Of a stretch of 64,000 nucleotides of DNA, positions 19,108 to 28,123 are shown piece by piece. The notes beneath the pieces were generated by a model. The model was not told where the DNA came from. It was given only the letters and a program-made list of their open reading frames with translations, and did no database searches. Both the position numbers and the translations under genes were made by a program. Every line of letters starts with the position of its first letter. The stretch's first letter is position 1. The stretch comes from Acinetobacter celticus (GTDB lineage Bacteria > Pseudomonadota > Gammaproteobacteria > Pseudomonadales > Moraxellaceae), in NCBI RefSeq assembly GCF_001707755.1, contig NZ_MBDL01000001.1, forward strand, positions 434,001 to 498,000, in the 5' to 3' direction.

Positions 19108-19219
19108 TAACATTTTTATCTTTACAAGGCTGTATACTTTACGAGTGTGTCGCATCTTTTACTGTATTAATCGTGGTTATTAGTATAAAATTACTGCGTT
19201 TTAAATTAATAATTTGGGT

Positions 19220-20371
19220 ATGTTAGACCCATCATTTATTACTAAAATTATATCTATAAATAGGATTTTATTTAGAGTGAATTACTACCGTTTCTGCATC
19301 ATGTTAACACTTAGCCTAGGAATGACGGGCTGTGCCATTACTTCTGGTCTACAAACTTATGATTTACCCGATCAAGGGGCATATCAGACAGAACAGGGCG
19401 CTAATTTAAATGTAATTCAACTTAATCAAAATAATATACCTCCGATCACACCATTTAATCTAAATAATTTTTCCAACATCCAATCCTTATTCAGCAATCA
19501 ACAACATGTTTATCGGCTAAGTGCTGGAGATGTACTTTCAATTCAGCTTTGGGCATATCCTGAAATCACCCCACCTATTCAAGATGTAACGAATATTAAA
19601 GCCGTCGGCTACCCAATCGATCTAAATGGCAACGTACAACTTCCCCTCATTGGCTCGGTTAAAATTGCAGGAAAAACACTTGCAGAAACAAATGTCTTTA
19701 TTCGCAACCAATTCAGCAAATATCTAAAACACCCTGATGTTGTCGTACGTGTTTTATCCTATGAAGGTCATCGCTATTTTGTAAATGGTCAGGTATTAAA
19801 AAGTGGTCAATACACTCTTTCTGACCAACCTATCAGTTTATATACAGCACTTGGTCAAGCCGGTGGTATTGATACAAAAACTGGAGATACAACCAATATT
19901 CAGTTGATTCGTAATGGGCACACATATAATTTAAATGCCATTCAATTAGAAAAAAGTGGATTATCTTTACACAATCTACTTATTCAACCCAATGACACAA
20001 TTTTTGTGAATACAAAACAAGATCAAAAGCTTTATGTCATGGGCGAATCAAACAAAAGTCAAGCCGTCAACATGCGTGAACAAGGTATGTCCTTAAGTGA
20101 TGTCCTTGGTGAAAGTGAAGGGATTAGCCCTTACTCTGCCAGTGCAGCACGAATTTATATTATGCGTACAGACCTAAGCAGTAAGCAATCAACAATTTAT
20201 CACCTTAATTTAAGCGACATTGGTAATTTAGCTTTAGCTAACCAATTCCAAATGAAGAAAAATGATATCGTTTATATTGATGCCACTGGTTTAGCACGTT
20301 GGCAGCGTATCATGAATCAGATTATTCCTTTTTCAAGCGCCTTATATAGTTTTGACCAGCTTGGAAAATAA
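19220..20371 (+). CDS. wza: Capsule export outer-membrane lipoprotein Wza
   Basis: An outer-membrane polysaccharide export protein of about 383 residues. A lipobox-like MLTLSLGMTGC lies near residue 37 (counted from this ATG), where the Cys would be acylated. It is followed by the poly-export domain (YRLSAGDVLSIQLWAYPEI, then VGYPIDLNGNVQLPLIGSVK) and SLBB domains (YFVNGQVLKSGQYTLSDQP; LYVMGESNKSQAVNM), and a C-terminal amphipathic end. It forms the export channel together with Wzc. The start is uncertain: TTG 19214, ATG 19220 or GTG 19277. The last leaves an 18-residue lead before the Cys, a more normal lipoprotein signal. wzb starts 4 bases after the stop. Confidence 0.92.
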   Translation: MLDPSFITKIISINRILFRVNYYRFCIMLTLSLGMTGCAITSGLQTYDLPDQGAYQTEQGANLNVIQLNQNNIPPITPFNLNNFSNIQSLFSNQQHVYRLSAGDVLSIQLWAYPEITPPIQDVTNIKAVGYPIDLNGNVQLPLIGSVKIAGKTLAETNVFIRNQFSKYLKHPDVVVRVLSYEGHRYFVNGQVLKSGQYTLSDQPISLYTALGQAGGIDTKTGDTTNIQLIRNGHTYNLNAIQLEKSGLSLHNLLIQPNDTIFVNTKQDQKLYVMGESNKSQAVNMREQGMSLSDVLGESEGISPYSASAARIYIMRTDLSSKQSTIYHLNLSDIGNLALANQFQMKKNDIVYIDATGLARWQRIMNQIIPFSSALYSFDQLGK

Positions 20372-20375
20372 CTAG

Positions 20376-20804
20376 ATGAAACTTCAAAATATTTTAGTTG
20401 TTTGTGTCGGTAATATTTGTCGTAGCCCTATGGCAGAGTTTTTTCTTAAAGAAAATTGTCTAAACCATCAAATTGAATCTGCTGGTTTATCTGCAATGGT
20501 TGGGCACGGGGCCGATGAAAAAGCGATCCAATGCATGGATCAGCTCAACATTAATATGCGTAGCCATGTGGCAAAACAAATAAACTCTACATTAATAAAA
20601 AATGCAGATTTGATCCTAGTGATGAGCAACAATCAAGCTCAGCATATTGAGAAACAATGGCCTTCAGCCAAAGGAAAAGTATTTAGGCTAGGACATTGGA
20701 AAGGACAAAACGTGCCTGACCCATATAAACATGATCAAAACTTTTTTAACGAATCATGTCAAAACATCCAAACTTATGTCAAAGATTGGCTTCCACATCT
20801 TTAA
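20376..20804 (+). CDS. wzb: Low-molecular-weight protein tyrosine phosphatase Wzb
   Basis: A 142-residue LMW-PTP. The phosphate loop VVCVGNICRSPMAE near residues 8-21 holds the nucleophilic Cys and the Arg of C-x5-R. The general acid Asp is in VPDPYKHD near the C terminus. It removes phosphate from the tyrosine-rich tail of Wzc, and cycling of that phosphorylation controls capsule polymer length and export. It lies 4 bases after wza and 28 before wzc in one operon. Confidence 0.95.
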   Translation: MKLQNILVVCVGNICRSPMAEFFLKENCLNHQIESAGLSAMVGHGADEKAIQCMDQLNINMRSHVAKQINSTLIKNADLILVMSNNQAQHIEKQWPSAKGKVFRLGHWKGQNVPDPYKHDQNFFNESCQNIQTYVKDWLPHL

Positions 20805-20832
20805 TTTGAATTAAATAATTAGTTGTTAACTT

Positions 20833-23025
20833 ATGAATCAAAATGCAAAATCTGACGATGATACTATTGATTTGAAAGAGCTTTTCTTTTCACTTATTGC
20901 ACAATGGAAAGTTATTGCTCTTTGTATCATTTTAAGTTTAATTTGTGCAATTTTCTATATCCGCATTACACCTTCTGTTTATTCGACGGATGCATTAGTA
21001 CAAGTTGAAGATGGTAAGGGCGCGGCCTCAGCTGCTTTACTTGGTGAATTGAAAGACTTTTCAGGGGGATTAGGACAAAAATCACCAGCAGAAGCAGAAA
21101 TTGAAATTTTAAATTCAAGAATGGTTCTAGGTAAAGTGATCCATGATTTGAATCTTAATATTACAATTAAAGATAGTGAAGATACGCCATTCAATAGACT
21201 CTTTTCACTAGAGAATACTCAACTAAAATATGATACGCAGGGTGTAAGCTTTAGTTCTAAACAACACTCATTTTTAGTCAAACAGCTGGATATTCCTAAT
21301 TTCTATTTAGACAAAAAATTAAAATTAAAATTTGAAGATAATGCTAAATTCACTTTAAGCGATAAAGATCAAATTATTTTTTCAGGCGATTTAAACAAAC
21401 TTAACCAAGCAAATGATTCCAAAGGTACTTGGAAAGTTAATATTGTAAGTAATAGTCCTTTCCAGCAAGATTTTTTCCTTACTAAACTGTCAGCCACAAC
21501 AGCAGTTGAACTGCTTAAGTTAAATTATACCGTCGCTGAAAAAGGAAAAATGACCGGTGTCATCGGTTTAAATTACAGAGGTGAAGATCAGCAACATATC
21601 ACCAATGTCTTAAACCATATTTTAGAAATTTATCATCAACAAAATATTGAACGAAAATCATTAGAATCTAAGCAAACTTTAGGATTCCTTGATCAACAAC
21701 TTCCTGAGTTAAAACAACAACTTGAAAAATCAGAATTAAAATTCAATGATTTTCGCGAAAAATATAATACAGTTGATGTAACTCAAGAGTCTGAACTCAT
21801 GCTCAAACAAAATATTGAGCTTGAAAAAATGCGCATTGAGCTGAAACAAAAGCAGGCTGAATTTTCAGCAAAATATACTGCAGATCACCCGTTAATGACT
21901 GAAATTAATGCACAAATTAATGCATTAGATCAGAAATCCAAGGAGCTCAGTCAGGCTATTAAGCGTTTGCCTGAAACCCAACGCCTATATTTGCAATTGT
22001 ATCGTGATGTTAAAGTAAATACGGAGTTATATACGTCTTTATTAAATAGTTACCAACAATTAAAAATTGCCAATGCAGGTGAAATTGGTAACGTGCGAAT
22101 TATTGACACGGCAATTGAACCAGTAAAGCCAATTAAACCTCAAAAGCTTATTATCCTTGTTCTATCTATTTTTGTAGGTGGGTTCTTAGGTACCTTGTTG
22201 GCATTACTGCGTAATATGATGCGTTCAGGGATTAAAGATTCTTCACAAATTGAAAATGAATTGGATTTACCCGTTTACGCCACCGTACCGCGCTCACCGG
22301 TACAAGAAAGTCGCATTAAATTATTAAAAAAGAAAAAGCATATCCCCATTTTAGCTGTTAAGAATGGCGATGATATTGCCATTGAAAGCCTACGGAGTAT
22401 GCGTACTGCTATTCATTTTGCCTTAAGTGCAGCAAAAAATAATTTAATTATGATTTCGGGTCCTGCACCTGAAGTGGGTAAGTCCTTTATTTCAACTAAC
22501 TTAGCAGCCATTTTGGCGCAAAGTGAAAAACGTGTTCTAATTATTGATGCTGACTTACGTCGTGGTTATTTACATAAATATTTCAATCATGACAATCAGG
22601 CAGGTCTTGCTGAGTATTTAAATGGCCAGCAAAATTTGGACACAATTATTAAAACAACTGAAATTACAGGGCTAAGCGTAATTACCCGCGGTAAAAGCCC
22701 AACCAATCCTTCTGAATTGCTCAGTTCTGCAAAATTTGCGACTTTATTAGAACAGCTTTCGCCACTGTATGATCATGTGATTATTGATACACCGCCTATT
22801 CTGGCTGTGACAGATGGGATTATTATTTCACAATATACCGGTGTAAATTTAGTCATTGCACGCTATGCAAAAACACAAATGAAAGAACTAGAGATAACCA
22901 TCAACCGTTTTGAACAGGTGGGTGTGAAAGTGAACGGTATCATCTTGAATGATATTGTGCGCAGTGCTGGTGGTTATGGCTATAACTATTCTTATGGCTA
23001 CAAGGCATCAACCGAACAAGATTGA
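20833..23025 (+). CDS. wzc: Capsule length/export tyrosine autokinase Wzc
   Basis: A 730-residue polysaccharide co-polymerase of class 2a. Residues 1-130 hold a Wzz domain with the first membrane helix (VIALCIILSLICAIFYI). A coiled-coil-rich periplasmic region spans roughly 230-420, and a second membrane helix (LIILVLSIFVGGFLGTLLAL) is near 440. The cytoplasmic BY-kinase follows with Walker A GPAPEVGKSFISTN, Walker A' VLIIDADLRRG and Walker B HVIIDTPP. The tail GGYGYNYSYGYKAS carries the clustered tyrosines that are autophosphorylated and are substrates of Wzb. It works with Wza as the trans-envelope export complex. A strong terminator follows 16 bases after the stop. Confidence 0.96.
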   Translation: MNQNAKSDDDTIDLKELFFSLIAQWKVIALCIILSLICAIFYIRITPSVYSTDALVQVEDGKGAASAALLGELKDFSGGLGQKSPAEAEIEILNSRMVLGKVIHDLNLNITIKDSEDTPFNRLFSLENTQLKYDTQGVSFSSKQHSFLVKQLDIPNFYLDKKLKLKFEDNAKFTLSDKDQIIFSGDLNKLNQANDSKGTWKVNIVSNSPFQQDFFLTKLSATTAVELLKLNYTVAEKGKMTGVIGLNYRGEDQQHITNVLNHILEIYHQQNIERKSLESKQTLGFLDQQLPELKQQLEKSELKFNDFREKYNTVDVTQESELMLKQNIELEKMRIELKQKQAEFSAKYTADHPLMTEINAQINALDQKSKELSQAIKRLPETQRLYLQLYRDVKVNTELYTSLLNSYQQLKIANAGEIGNVRIIDTAIEPVKPIKPQKLIILVLSIFVGGFLGTLLALLRNMMRSGIKDSSQIENELDLPVYATVPRSPVQESRIKLLKKKKHIPILAVKNGDDIAIESLRSMRTAIHFALSAAKNNLIMISGPAPEVGKSFISTNLAAILAQSEKRVLIIDADLRRGYLHKYFNHDNQAGLAEYLNGQQNLDTIIKTTEITGLSVITRGKSPTNPSELLSSAKFATLLEQLSPLYDHVIIDTPPILAVTDGIIISQYTGVNLVIARYAKTQMKELEITINRFEQVGVKVNGIILNDIVRSAGGYGYNYSYGYKASTEQD

Positions 23026-23040
23026 TTGATTTAATCTTAC

Positions 23041-23068
23041 AAAGCCAGTATTTAATACTGGCTTTTTT
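23041..23068 (+). terminator. Intrinsic terminator after wzc
   Basis: A perfect inverted repeat, AAAGCCAGTATT and AATACTGGCTTT around a single T (about 10 pairs with a 3-5 base loop in practice), followed by a T run. It ends the wza-wzb-wzc transcript and separates it from fkpA. Confidence 0.9.
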
Positions 23069-23270
23069 CATTTTAAAAAATAAATAAAACCAATCTACAT
23101 CTTTCTTTTTGTATAAAAAATGTTTTATATATTCAATATTTTATAGAATAAAAACTGAAATATGACTATGATATTTTTTGGATCTACAGACAGATTAAGA
23201 ACCTGTAGTACAGAGAAGTCTGCTAAAATTTCAGCAACTTTTTACATATAAAATAATTGTGGGAAAATAT

Positions 23271-23984
23271 ATGAGTAAGGCCCTACCCATTGCTGTCGCT
23301 GTTCTTCTAGGCGGTGCTGCACTTGTTCCTGTTTACTACGCAACACAAAAACCTGCAGTACAGGCTGCAACGTCAACACAACCATCTGCAAATGCATCTG
23401 CTGTAGAAAAAATTAGCTATGCATTGGGTTATGAAGTTGCACACCAAACACCACCAGAACTGAATATTGACAGCTTTGTGACAGGTGTTCGCGCAGGCCA
23501 CGCACGTGCAAAACCAGCTTATACAGAAGAGGAATTGCAACAAGCTTATGTTGAATTCCAAAAAGAAATGCAACAAAAGCAACTTGATCAAACTCAACAA
23601 GCTCAAAGCACCAGTGATTCCTTCTTAATAGAAAATGCGAAAAAATCGGGTGTAAAAACTACGGCATCGGGTCTGCAATATAAAATTACCCAAGAAGGCA
23701 CAGGTAAACAACCTGCTGCAAATTCAATGGTCACTGTGCATTACAAAGGTCAATTGGTTGATGGCAAAGTTTTTGATAGCTCAATTGATCGTGGCGAGCC
23801 CATTGAGTTTCCACTGAATCAAGTGATTCCTGGCTGGACTGAAGGCCTACAACTGATGAAAGAAGGCGGTAAAGCAACACTTTATATTCCTTCAAATCTA
23901 GGTTATGGCGAACAAGGTGTTCCGGGAACTATTCCACCAAACAGTACTTTAATTTTTGATGTTGAACTAATTAAAGTGAAATAA
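23271..23984 (+). CDS. fkpA: FKBP-type peptidyl-prolyl cis-trans isomerase FkpA
   Basis: A 237-residue secreted or membrane-anchored prolyl isomerase. The N-terminal signal or anchor is [22 protein letters not shown] helical dimerisation domain with [15 protein letters not shown] spans about 45-125, and the FKBP domain includes [35 protein letters not shown] and [23 protein letters not shown]. It helps fold envelope proteins. The frame opens at a GTG at 23259, but the ATG at 23271 has a GGGAAAA ribosome site just ahead and gives a normal signal, so I start there. In Acinetobacter, fkpA beside wzc marks the conserved edge of the K locus. Confidence 0.94.
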   Translation: MSKALPIAVAVLLGGAALVPVYYATQKPAVQAATSTQPSANASAVEKISYALGYEVAHQTPPELNIDSFVTGVRAGHARAKPAYTEEELQQAYVEFQKEMQQKQLDQTQQAQSTSDSFLIENAKKSGVKTTASGLQYKITQEGTGKQPAANSMVTVHYKGQLVDGKVFDSSIDRGEPIEFPLNQVIPGWTEGLQLMKEGGKATLYIPSNLGYGEQGVPGTIPPNSTLIFDVELIKVK

Positions 23985-23995
23985 CAAAAAACTCA

Positions 23996-24023
23996 GGAGA
24001 GCCCATCAGCTCTCCTTTTCTTT
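23996..24023 (+). terminator. Terminator between the two FKBP genes
   Basis: GGAGAGC (23996-24002), loop CCATCA, GCTCTCC (24009-24015), then TTTTCTTT. A compact GC-rich hairpin with a T-rich tail. The next gene starts 26 bases after the hairpin, so some read-through is likely. Confidence 0.8.
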
Positions 24024-24041
24024 ATCTTTATTGAGACGTCT

Positions 24042-24734
24042 ATGAAAATTCAAATGACCCTGCTTTGTCTTGCACTTTGCGCCAATGGCACATTTGCCAA
24101 AGACATTAACACCAAAAGTAGTGCTGCAGAACAAGTGGGCTACAGTTTTGGCTATCTCATGGGCCGTAGTAATGCCGACGCCATGAAAGATATGGACATC
24201 GATGCTTTTATTACAGGCTTAAAAACGGCTTCTCAAGGCAAAAGCGCATCGCTGAGCGATGAAGAAATGACCCGTGCGTTAACACAATATAAAAAACAGA
24301 CCGAAGCAAAACAATTAATTGAACTCAAGCAACAAGCAGATAAAAATGCACAAATTGGCAATGCGTTCCTAGCCGAAAATGCAAAAAAAGATGGAATTAA
24401 AATCACCAAGTCTGGCTTACAGTATCAAGTCCTTCAAGAAGGAAAAGGCAAAACACCTAAGGCCAATTCAACTGTCAAAGTGGACTATGAAGGACGTCTC
24501 ATTGATGGCACTGTTTTTGACAGCTCAATTGCGCGCCATCAACCTGCTACGTTTCAAGTAAGCCAAGTCATTCAAGGCTGGACTGAAGGGCTACAACTGA
24601 TGAAAGAAGGTGCAAAATACCGCTTCTTTATTCCTGCAAATTTAGCATATGGTCAAATTGGTTCAGGTGATGCCATCGAACCCAATAGCACCCTGATTTT
24701 TGATGTCGAATTACTCGAAATCACCTCTAAATAA
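24042..24734 (+). CDS. Second FKBP-type peptidyl-prolyl isomerase (periplasmic)
   Basis: A 230-residue paralogue of the preceding FkpA. A cleavable signal peptide is clear (MTLLCLALCANGTFAKD). The dimerisation helices (GYSFGYLMGRSNADAM) and the FKBP domain ([54 protein letters not shown]) follow in the same order. The tandem arrangement points to local duplication. The first copy keeps a hydrophobic anchor-like N terminus, whereas this one appears freely periplasmic, so the two may serve different sites or clients. The predicted activity is proline isomerisation and general chaperone action. Confidence 0.92.
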   Translation: MKIQMTLLCLALCANGTFAKDINTKSSAAEQVGYSFGYLMGRSNADAMKDMDIDAFITGLKTASQGKSASLSDEEMTRALTQYKKQTEAKQLIELKQQADKNAQIGNAFLAENAKKDGIKITKSGLQYQVLQEGKGKTPKANSTVKVDYEGRLIDGTVFDSSIARHQPATFQVSQVIQGWTEGLQLMKEGAKYRFFIPANLAYGQIGSGDAIEPNSTLIFDVELLEITSK

Positions 24735-24755
24735 ATCATTACAATTTTTCCTGCG

Positions 24756-24786
24756 ACAGCGCATCAATGCGCTGTATGCTTTTATC
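24756..24786 (+). terminator. Terminator after the second FKBP gene
   Basis: ACAGCGCAT (24756-24764) and ATGCGCTGT (24767-24775) form a 9-pair stem with a tight loop; the T tract after it (ATGCTTTTATC) is weak. It lies 22 bases after the stop codon. Confidence 0.65.
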
Positions 24787-24914
24787 TGCAACACTTTTAT
24801 ACTTTTTTTTATTTCATTTTTTAGCACAACTTATTTTGCTTTTATTTAAACCTTCATAAATCAAATCATCTAGCTATGCTTTACTTATTAACTTCATCGA
24901 ACAAGGATTGATCC

Positions 24915-25658
24915 ATGGCACTGAAAATCAAAACACGTGAAATTGAATATACCGCTGCTGACGGTGCAAAACTGATTGGCTACTTTGCAGCACCTGAAAC
25001 TGCATCACCGGTTGCAGGTATTATTGTTGCACCTGAATGGTGGGGCCGTAATGAGTATACCGAACAACGTGCACGTGAATTAGCAGAACATGGTTATGCT
25101 GCTTTGGCAATTGATATGTATGGCGATAAAAAAGTCACAACCTTAGTCAGTGAAGCATCGGCATGGATGATGCAAACTTTTGAAGATTCAGAGACGATTG
25201 TGACTCGTGCGTCTGCTGGATTAACGACTTTAGCGCAACAACCTGAAGTGAATGCAGATAAACTGGGCGCAATTGGTTTTTGCTACGGCGGTAAAGTCAT
25301 CTTAGATTTGGCTCGTTCTGGTGCAAATTTACGTGCGGTGGCAACCTTTCATGCCGTTTTAACACCGAAAGCCCCTGCGCAAGAAGGCGTCATTAAAGCT
25401 GAAATTTTGGTGATGCATGGTGAGCTAGACAGCATGGTGACTTTAGATGATGTGGCTACTTTCCGTCAAGAAATGCATGCAGCCAAAGTCGATCATGAGG
25501 TGATTGTATTTGAAAATGCCAAACATGGTTTTAGTAATCCTTTAGCCGATGAACGCGCTCAAGCAAATGGTGTAGATTTAGCTTATAACGCATCTGCCGA
25601 ACAGCAAAGCTTAGATGCGATGTATGCATTATTAGCACGCCAACTTAAAAACGAATAA
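24915..25658 (+). CDS. Dienelactone hydrolase family protein
   Basis: A 247-residue alpha/beta hydrolase. The nucleophile elbow is GFCYGGK (Cys near residue 120), the acid is probably Asp in VMHGELDSMVTLDD, and the base His is in NAKHGFSNP, giving the Cys-Asp-His triad of dienelactone hydrolases. The N-terminal half has APEWWGRNEYTEQRARELAEHGY, typical of the family. No catechol-pathway genes are nearby, so the true substrate is unknown; it may be a general carboxylesterase. The ATG at 24915 has an AAGGA site about 10 bases ahead. Confidence 0.88.
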   Translation: MALKIKTREIEYTAADGAKLIGYFAAPETASPVAGIIVAPEWWGRNEYTEQRARELAEHGYAALAIDMYGDKKVTTLVSEASAWMMQTFEDSETIVTRASAGLTTLAQQPEVNADKLGAIGFCYGGKVILDLARSGANLRAVATFHAVLTPKAPAQEGVIKAEILVMHGELDSMVTLDDVATFRQEMHAAKVDHEVIVFENAKHGFSNPLADERAQANGVDLAYNASAEQQSLDAMYALLARQLKNE

Positions 25659-25701
25659 AACCAGATTTAAACTTAAATTTTATAATCATTTGGAGGATAG
25701 A

Positions 25702-26064
25702 ATGATGACTGACAATAACTGCTCATATTGTAATTTTGACGAATATGATGTCATTGCGAAGAATGATTTTGGTGTTGTGTTACCTGAAGCCAATAGTCTT
25801 TCTAAGGGCCATTGCGTCATTATTCCTTTACGCCATGTCAGTTCTTTTTTTGAAGTGACCGACAAAGAACGAAAAAGCTTAATGTCACTCTTAGAACAAG
25901 CTCGTAATGAACTGAATATATTGCATCATCCAACAGGCTTCCATATTGGCTTTAATGATGGAACGGTTTTCGGTGAATCTACAACACATTTGCATATTCA
26001 TATTATTCCACGCTATGAAAATCAAAGCTTAGTACTGGATGAGCGCTGGGGCTTTAACCAATAA
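25702..26064 (+). CDS. HIT family nucleotide-binding protein
   Basis: A histidine-triad protein of about 120 residues. The triad is THLHIHIIPRY near the C terminus, preceded by FHIGFNDGTVFGESTTH. An N-terminal Cys-x2-Cys (NNCSYCNF) resembles the metal site seen in some HIT members. Members hydrolyse or transfer nucleoside monophosphates; the exact substrate cannot be read. The frame opens at TTG 25690, but GGAGG at 25692-25696 sits correctly before the ATG at 25702, which I take as the start. A perfect hairpin terminator follows. Confidence 0.9.
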   Translation: MMTDNNCSYCNFDEYDVIAKNDFGVVLPEANSLSKGHCVIIPLRHVSSFFEVTDKERKSLMSLLEQARNELNILHHPTGFHIGFNDGTVFGESTTHLHIHIIPRYENQSLVLDERWGFNQ

Positions 26065-26080
26065 GCTCATTGAGTAATTA

Positions 26081-26115
26081 AAAGAAGGATCTTCAGATCC
26101 TTCTTTACATTTTTA
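26081..26115 (+). terminator. Terminator after the HIT gene
   Basis: AAAGAAGGATC (26081-26091), loop TTCA, GATCCTTCTTT (26096-26106), then ACATTTTTA. Eleven perfect pairs, ending just before the mutY promoter region. Confidence 0.8.
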
Positions 26116-26217
26116 ATACCCCGCATTGCTGTGCTCTTTCCAATTCTTGTGTAACGACAAAAATCACGCAAAAATTCCATGTATACTGAGGCAGTTTTTT
26201 GTTGACTGTCCTGTTCT

Positions 26218-27246
26218 ATGTTTGTGTTTTCAGATGCTTTACTGACTTGGTTTGATGTACATGGTCGCCATGATTTACCTTGGCAAGTAGCCGATGACCC
26301 TTACAAAGTTTGGGTGTCTGAAATTATGTTGCAACAGACACAAGTCAAAACGGTATTACAATACTTTGAGCGTTTTATTGAGCGCTTTCCTACGGTTCAA
26401 AACTTAGGTCAAGCCAGTTGGGACGATGTTGCACCTTATTGGGCAGGATTAGGCTATTACGCCCGTGCGCGTAACCTACATAAAGCAGCAGGTATCGTTG
26501 CCCATCAAAATCAATTTCCAAACACCTTAGAAGGTTGGATTGCCCTCCCGGGAGTTGGCCCGTCCACTGCTGGTGCATTAATGTCTTTAGGACTACGCCA
26601 ATACGGCGTGATTATGGATGGCAATGTCAAACGTGTACTGTCGCGTTTTCTAGCGATTGATACTGATTTATCCAAACCTATACATGAACGTGAAATGTGG
26701 GCCATAGCCGAACAGCTTTGTCCAGAAGAGCGTAATCATGACTACACTCAAGCCATTATGGACTTAGGCGCCACTGTCTGTACGCCGAAAAAACCCTTGT
26801 GTTTATACTGTCCAATGCAACAACATTGCAAAGCGCATCAGCAAGGGATTGAAACTGAATTACCCTTTAAAAAACCCAAAAAAGCTGTGCCCATTAAACA
26901 AGCTCAAGTTCTGCTGATTCGTGCAGGTGATGAATGGCTTTGGCAGCAACGCCCAAATACGGGCTTATGGGGGGGATTATGGTGCCTACCTGTTTTTGAA
27001 CAACCACATGAATTCCAACAAACGACCCAACGTCTGGGTTTAAAAATAGTGGTTCAGCAAGCACGTATTTCGCATAGTTTTACCCATTTTACATGGTTGC
27101 TCGATACGCTAATTTTTGAAGTCACCAAAGATCAAAAAGAGCATTTGGCTATTGAATTAAATGGGCAATGGCTCAGTGCGACACAAGCCACCGCTTTAGG
27201 TCTTCCAACCGCCATGAAAAAATTGATCTCGGCCGTAAATCTATGA
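26218..27246 (+). CDS. mutY: A/G-specific adenine DNA glycosylase MutY
   Basis: A 342-residue base-excision enzyme that removes adenine paired with 8-oxoguanine. Seen in order: RHDLPWQ, the catalytic Glu in VSEIMLQQTQV, the helix-hairpin-helix LPGVGPSTAGALMSLG with catalytic Asp in GVIMDGNVKRVL, the iron-sulphur loop CTPKKPLCLYCPMQQHC (Cys-x6-Cys-x2-Cys-x5-Cys), and a C-terminal NUDIX-like 8-oxoG reading domain (RPNTGLWGGLWCLPVF). A run of seven G (26969-26975) lies in the last domain. A M23 peptidase gene follows 40 bases later. Confidence 0.96.
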   Translation: MFVFSDALLTWFDVHGRHDLPWQVADDPYKVWVSEIMLQQTQVKTVLQYFERFIERFPTVQNLGQASWDDVAPYWAGLGYYARARNLHKAAGIVAHQNQFPNTLEGWIALPGVGPSTAGALMSLGLRQYGVIMDGNVKRVLSRFLAIDTDLSKPIHEREMWAIAEQLCPEERNHDYTQAIMDLGATVCTPKKPLCLYCPMQQHCKAHQQGIETELPFKKPKKAVPIKQAQVLLIRAGDEWLWQQRPNTGLWGGLWCLPVFEQPHEFQQTTQRLGLKIVVQQARISHSFTHFTWLLDTLIFEVTKDQKEHLAIELNGQWLSATQATALGLPTAMKKLISAVNL

Positions 27247-27286
27247 CATAGTCAAGGTTCGCCCGATGAGACGTTCATCATAAAAA

Positions 27287-27844
27287 ATGAAGGAAAATTT
27301 TGTGTTGCGCCCAATTACAATTGTCTTTCTCATCGTTCAAATTATTTTGTTAGCAGCCTGTACCACGGCCCCTAAACATCCTCCTTCTAGCACCTTGCCC
27401 TCAGACCAAATTCAAAAATTAAAAAACATGCATTTACCCAATAGTTTGCCTGTTCCTGTAGACGACATTAAACGCAAAGCATTGAAAGACACTTGGGGCG
27501 CATCCAGAAGCCAAGGCCGTGCCCATGAAGGCATTGATATTATGGCTCCACGTGGAACAAAAGTGTTTAGTGTAACCGATGGCCTGATTGTTGACTTACG
27601 CAATAACAATTTGGGTGGTAAAGTGATCTGGGTCATGGGGCCAGCAGGGTCGTGGCACTACTATGCCCACTTAGATGCACATAAACGTGGTTTAAATATC
27701 GGTGACAGTGTGAAGAAAGGCGATATTATTGGCTATGTCGGCAATACAGGCAACGCACGTCATACCTCACCACATTTGCACTATGGAATTTATTTAAATG
27801 GTAAAGGACGTGGCGCCGTCAACCCCTTCCCCTATTTACGCTAA
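27287..27844 (+). CDS. M23 family metallopeptidase, lipoprotein
   Basis: A 185-residue lipoprotein with signal IVFLIVQIILLAAC (lipobox LAAC near residue 25) and a LytM/M23 domain. Zinc ligands are His and Asp in GRAHEGIDIMAPRG and the second His in SPHLHYGIY; YYAHLDAHKRGLNIGDSVKKGD completes the fold. All four key residues of an active peptidase appear present, so it may cut peptidoglycan cross-links, or activate amidases as do LytM factors. It starts 40 bases after mutY and is followed by two small genes with gaps of 16-17 bases, suggesting one operon. Confidence 0.9.
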   Translation: MKENFVLRPITIVFLIVQIILLAACTTAPKHPPSSTLPSDQIQKLKNMHLPNSLPVPVDDIKRKALKDTWGASRSQGRAHEGIDIMAPRGTKVFSVTDGLIVDLRNNNLGGKVIWVMGPAGSWHYYAHLDAHKRGLNIGDSVKKGDIIGYVGNTGNARHTSPHLHYGIYLNGKGRGAVNPFPYLR

Positions 27845-27860
27845 TTGTTAGGAATTATTC

Positions 27861-28106
27861 ATGTCAGAAGTATTGATCAACCGTCTAGTCGAATTTGCAG
27901 AATCAGGCAATCAGCAAAAAATTGTCTTAGCTGGACAAAGCTATCAAGGCTGGATTATGGAAATTACCGAAGAAGCCTTACTGATTAGCACAGGCTATGC
28001 AGATAAATCGGGTAAAGATATTTGGATTCCGTTTTCCGATCTAGATCAGGCGACGCTGTCTTACTGGGATAATCAAACAGATCAATGGGCTGAATTTAAG
28101 CTATAA
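27861..28106 (+). CDS. Small conserved protein of unknown function
   Basis: An 81-residue acidic protein (MSEVLINRLVEFAESGNQQK...) with alternating strands: IVLAGQSYQGWIMEITEEALL, then DIWIPFSDLDQATLSYW. No signal peptide or membrane helix. I do not recognise a named family. The pattern looks like a small beta-barrel or Sm-like fold, but that is only an impression. It is packed between the M23 peptidase and tag, with a ribosome site (GGAA) before the ATG. Confidence 0.75.
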   Translation: MSEVLINRLVEFAESGNQQKIVLAGQSYQGWIMEITEEALLISTGYADKSGKDIWIPFSDLDQATLSYWDNQTDQWAEFKL

Positions 28107-28123
28107 ACGATCAGGAATACTTA

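Larger units (their letters stand above)
18507..19213. promoter_or_regulatory. Divergent control region between gna and wza
   Basis: The 707 bases without an intact gene separate the two arms of the capsule locus. Promoters for both arms must lie here or just beyond. A TATAAA at 19184-19189 could serve wza, but I found no convincing -35. Two things stand out and are listed separately: an ops-like element on the minus strand near 19100, and a decayed IS5-type transposase end at about 18662-18810. The gna leader would be close to 600 bases long if transcription starts upstream of the ops-like element. Confidence 0.5.
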
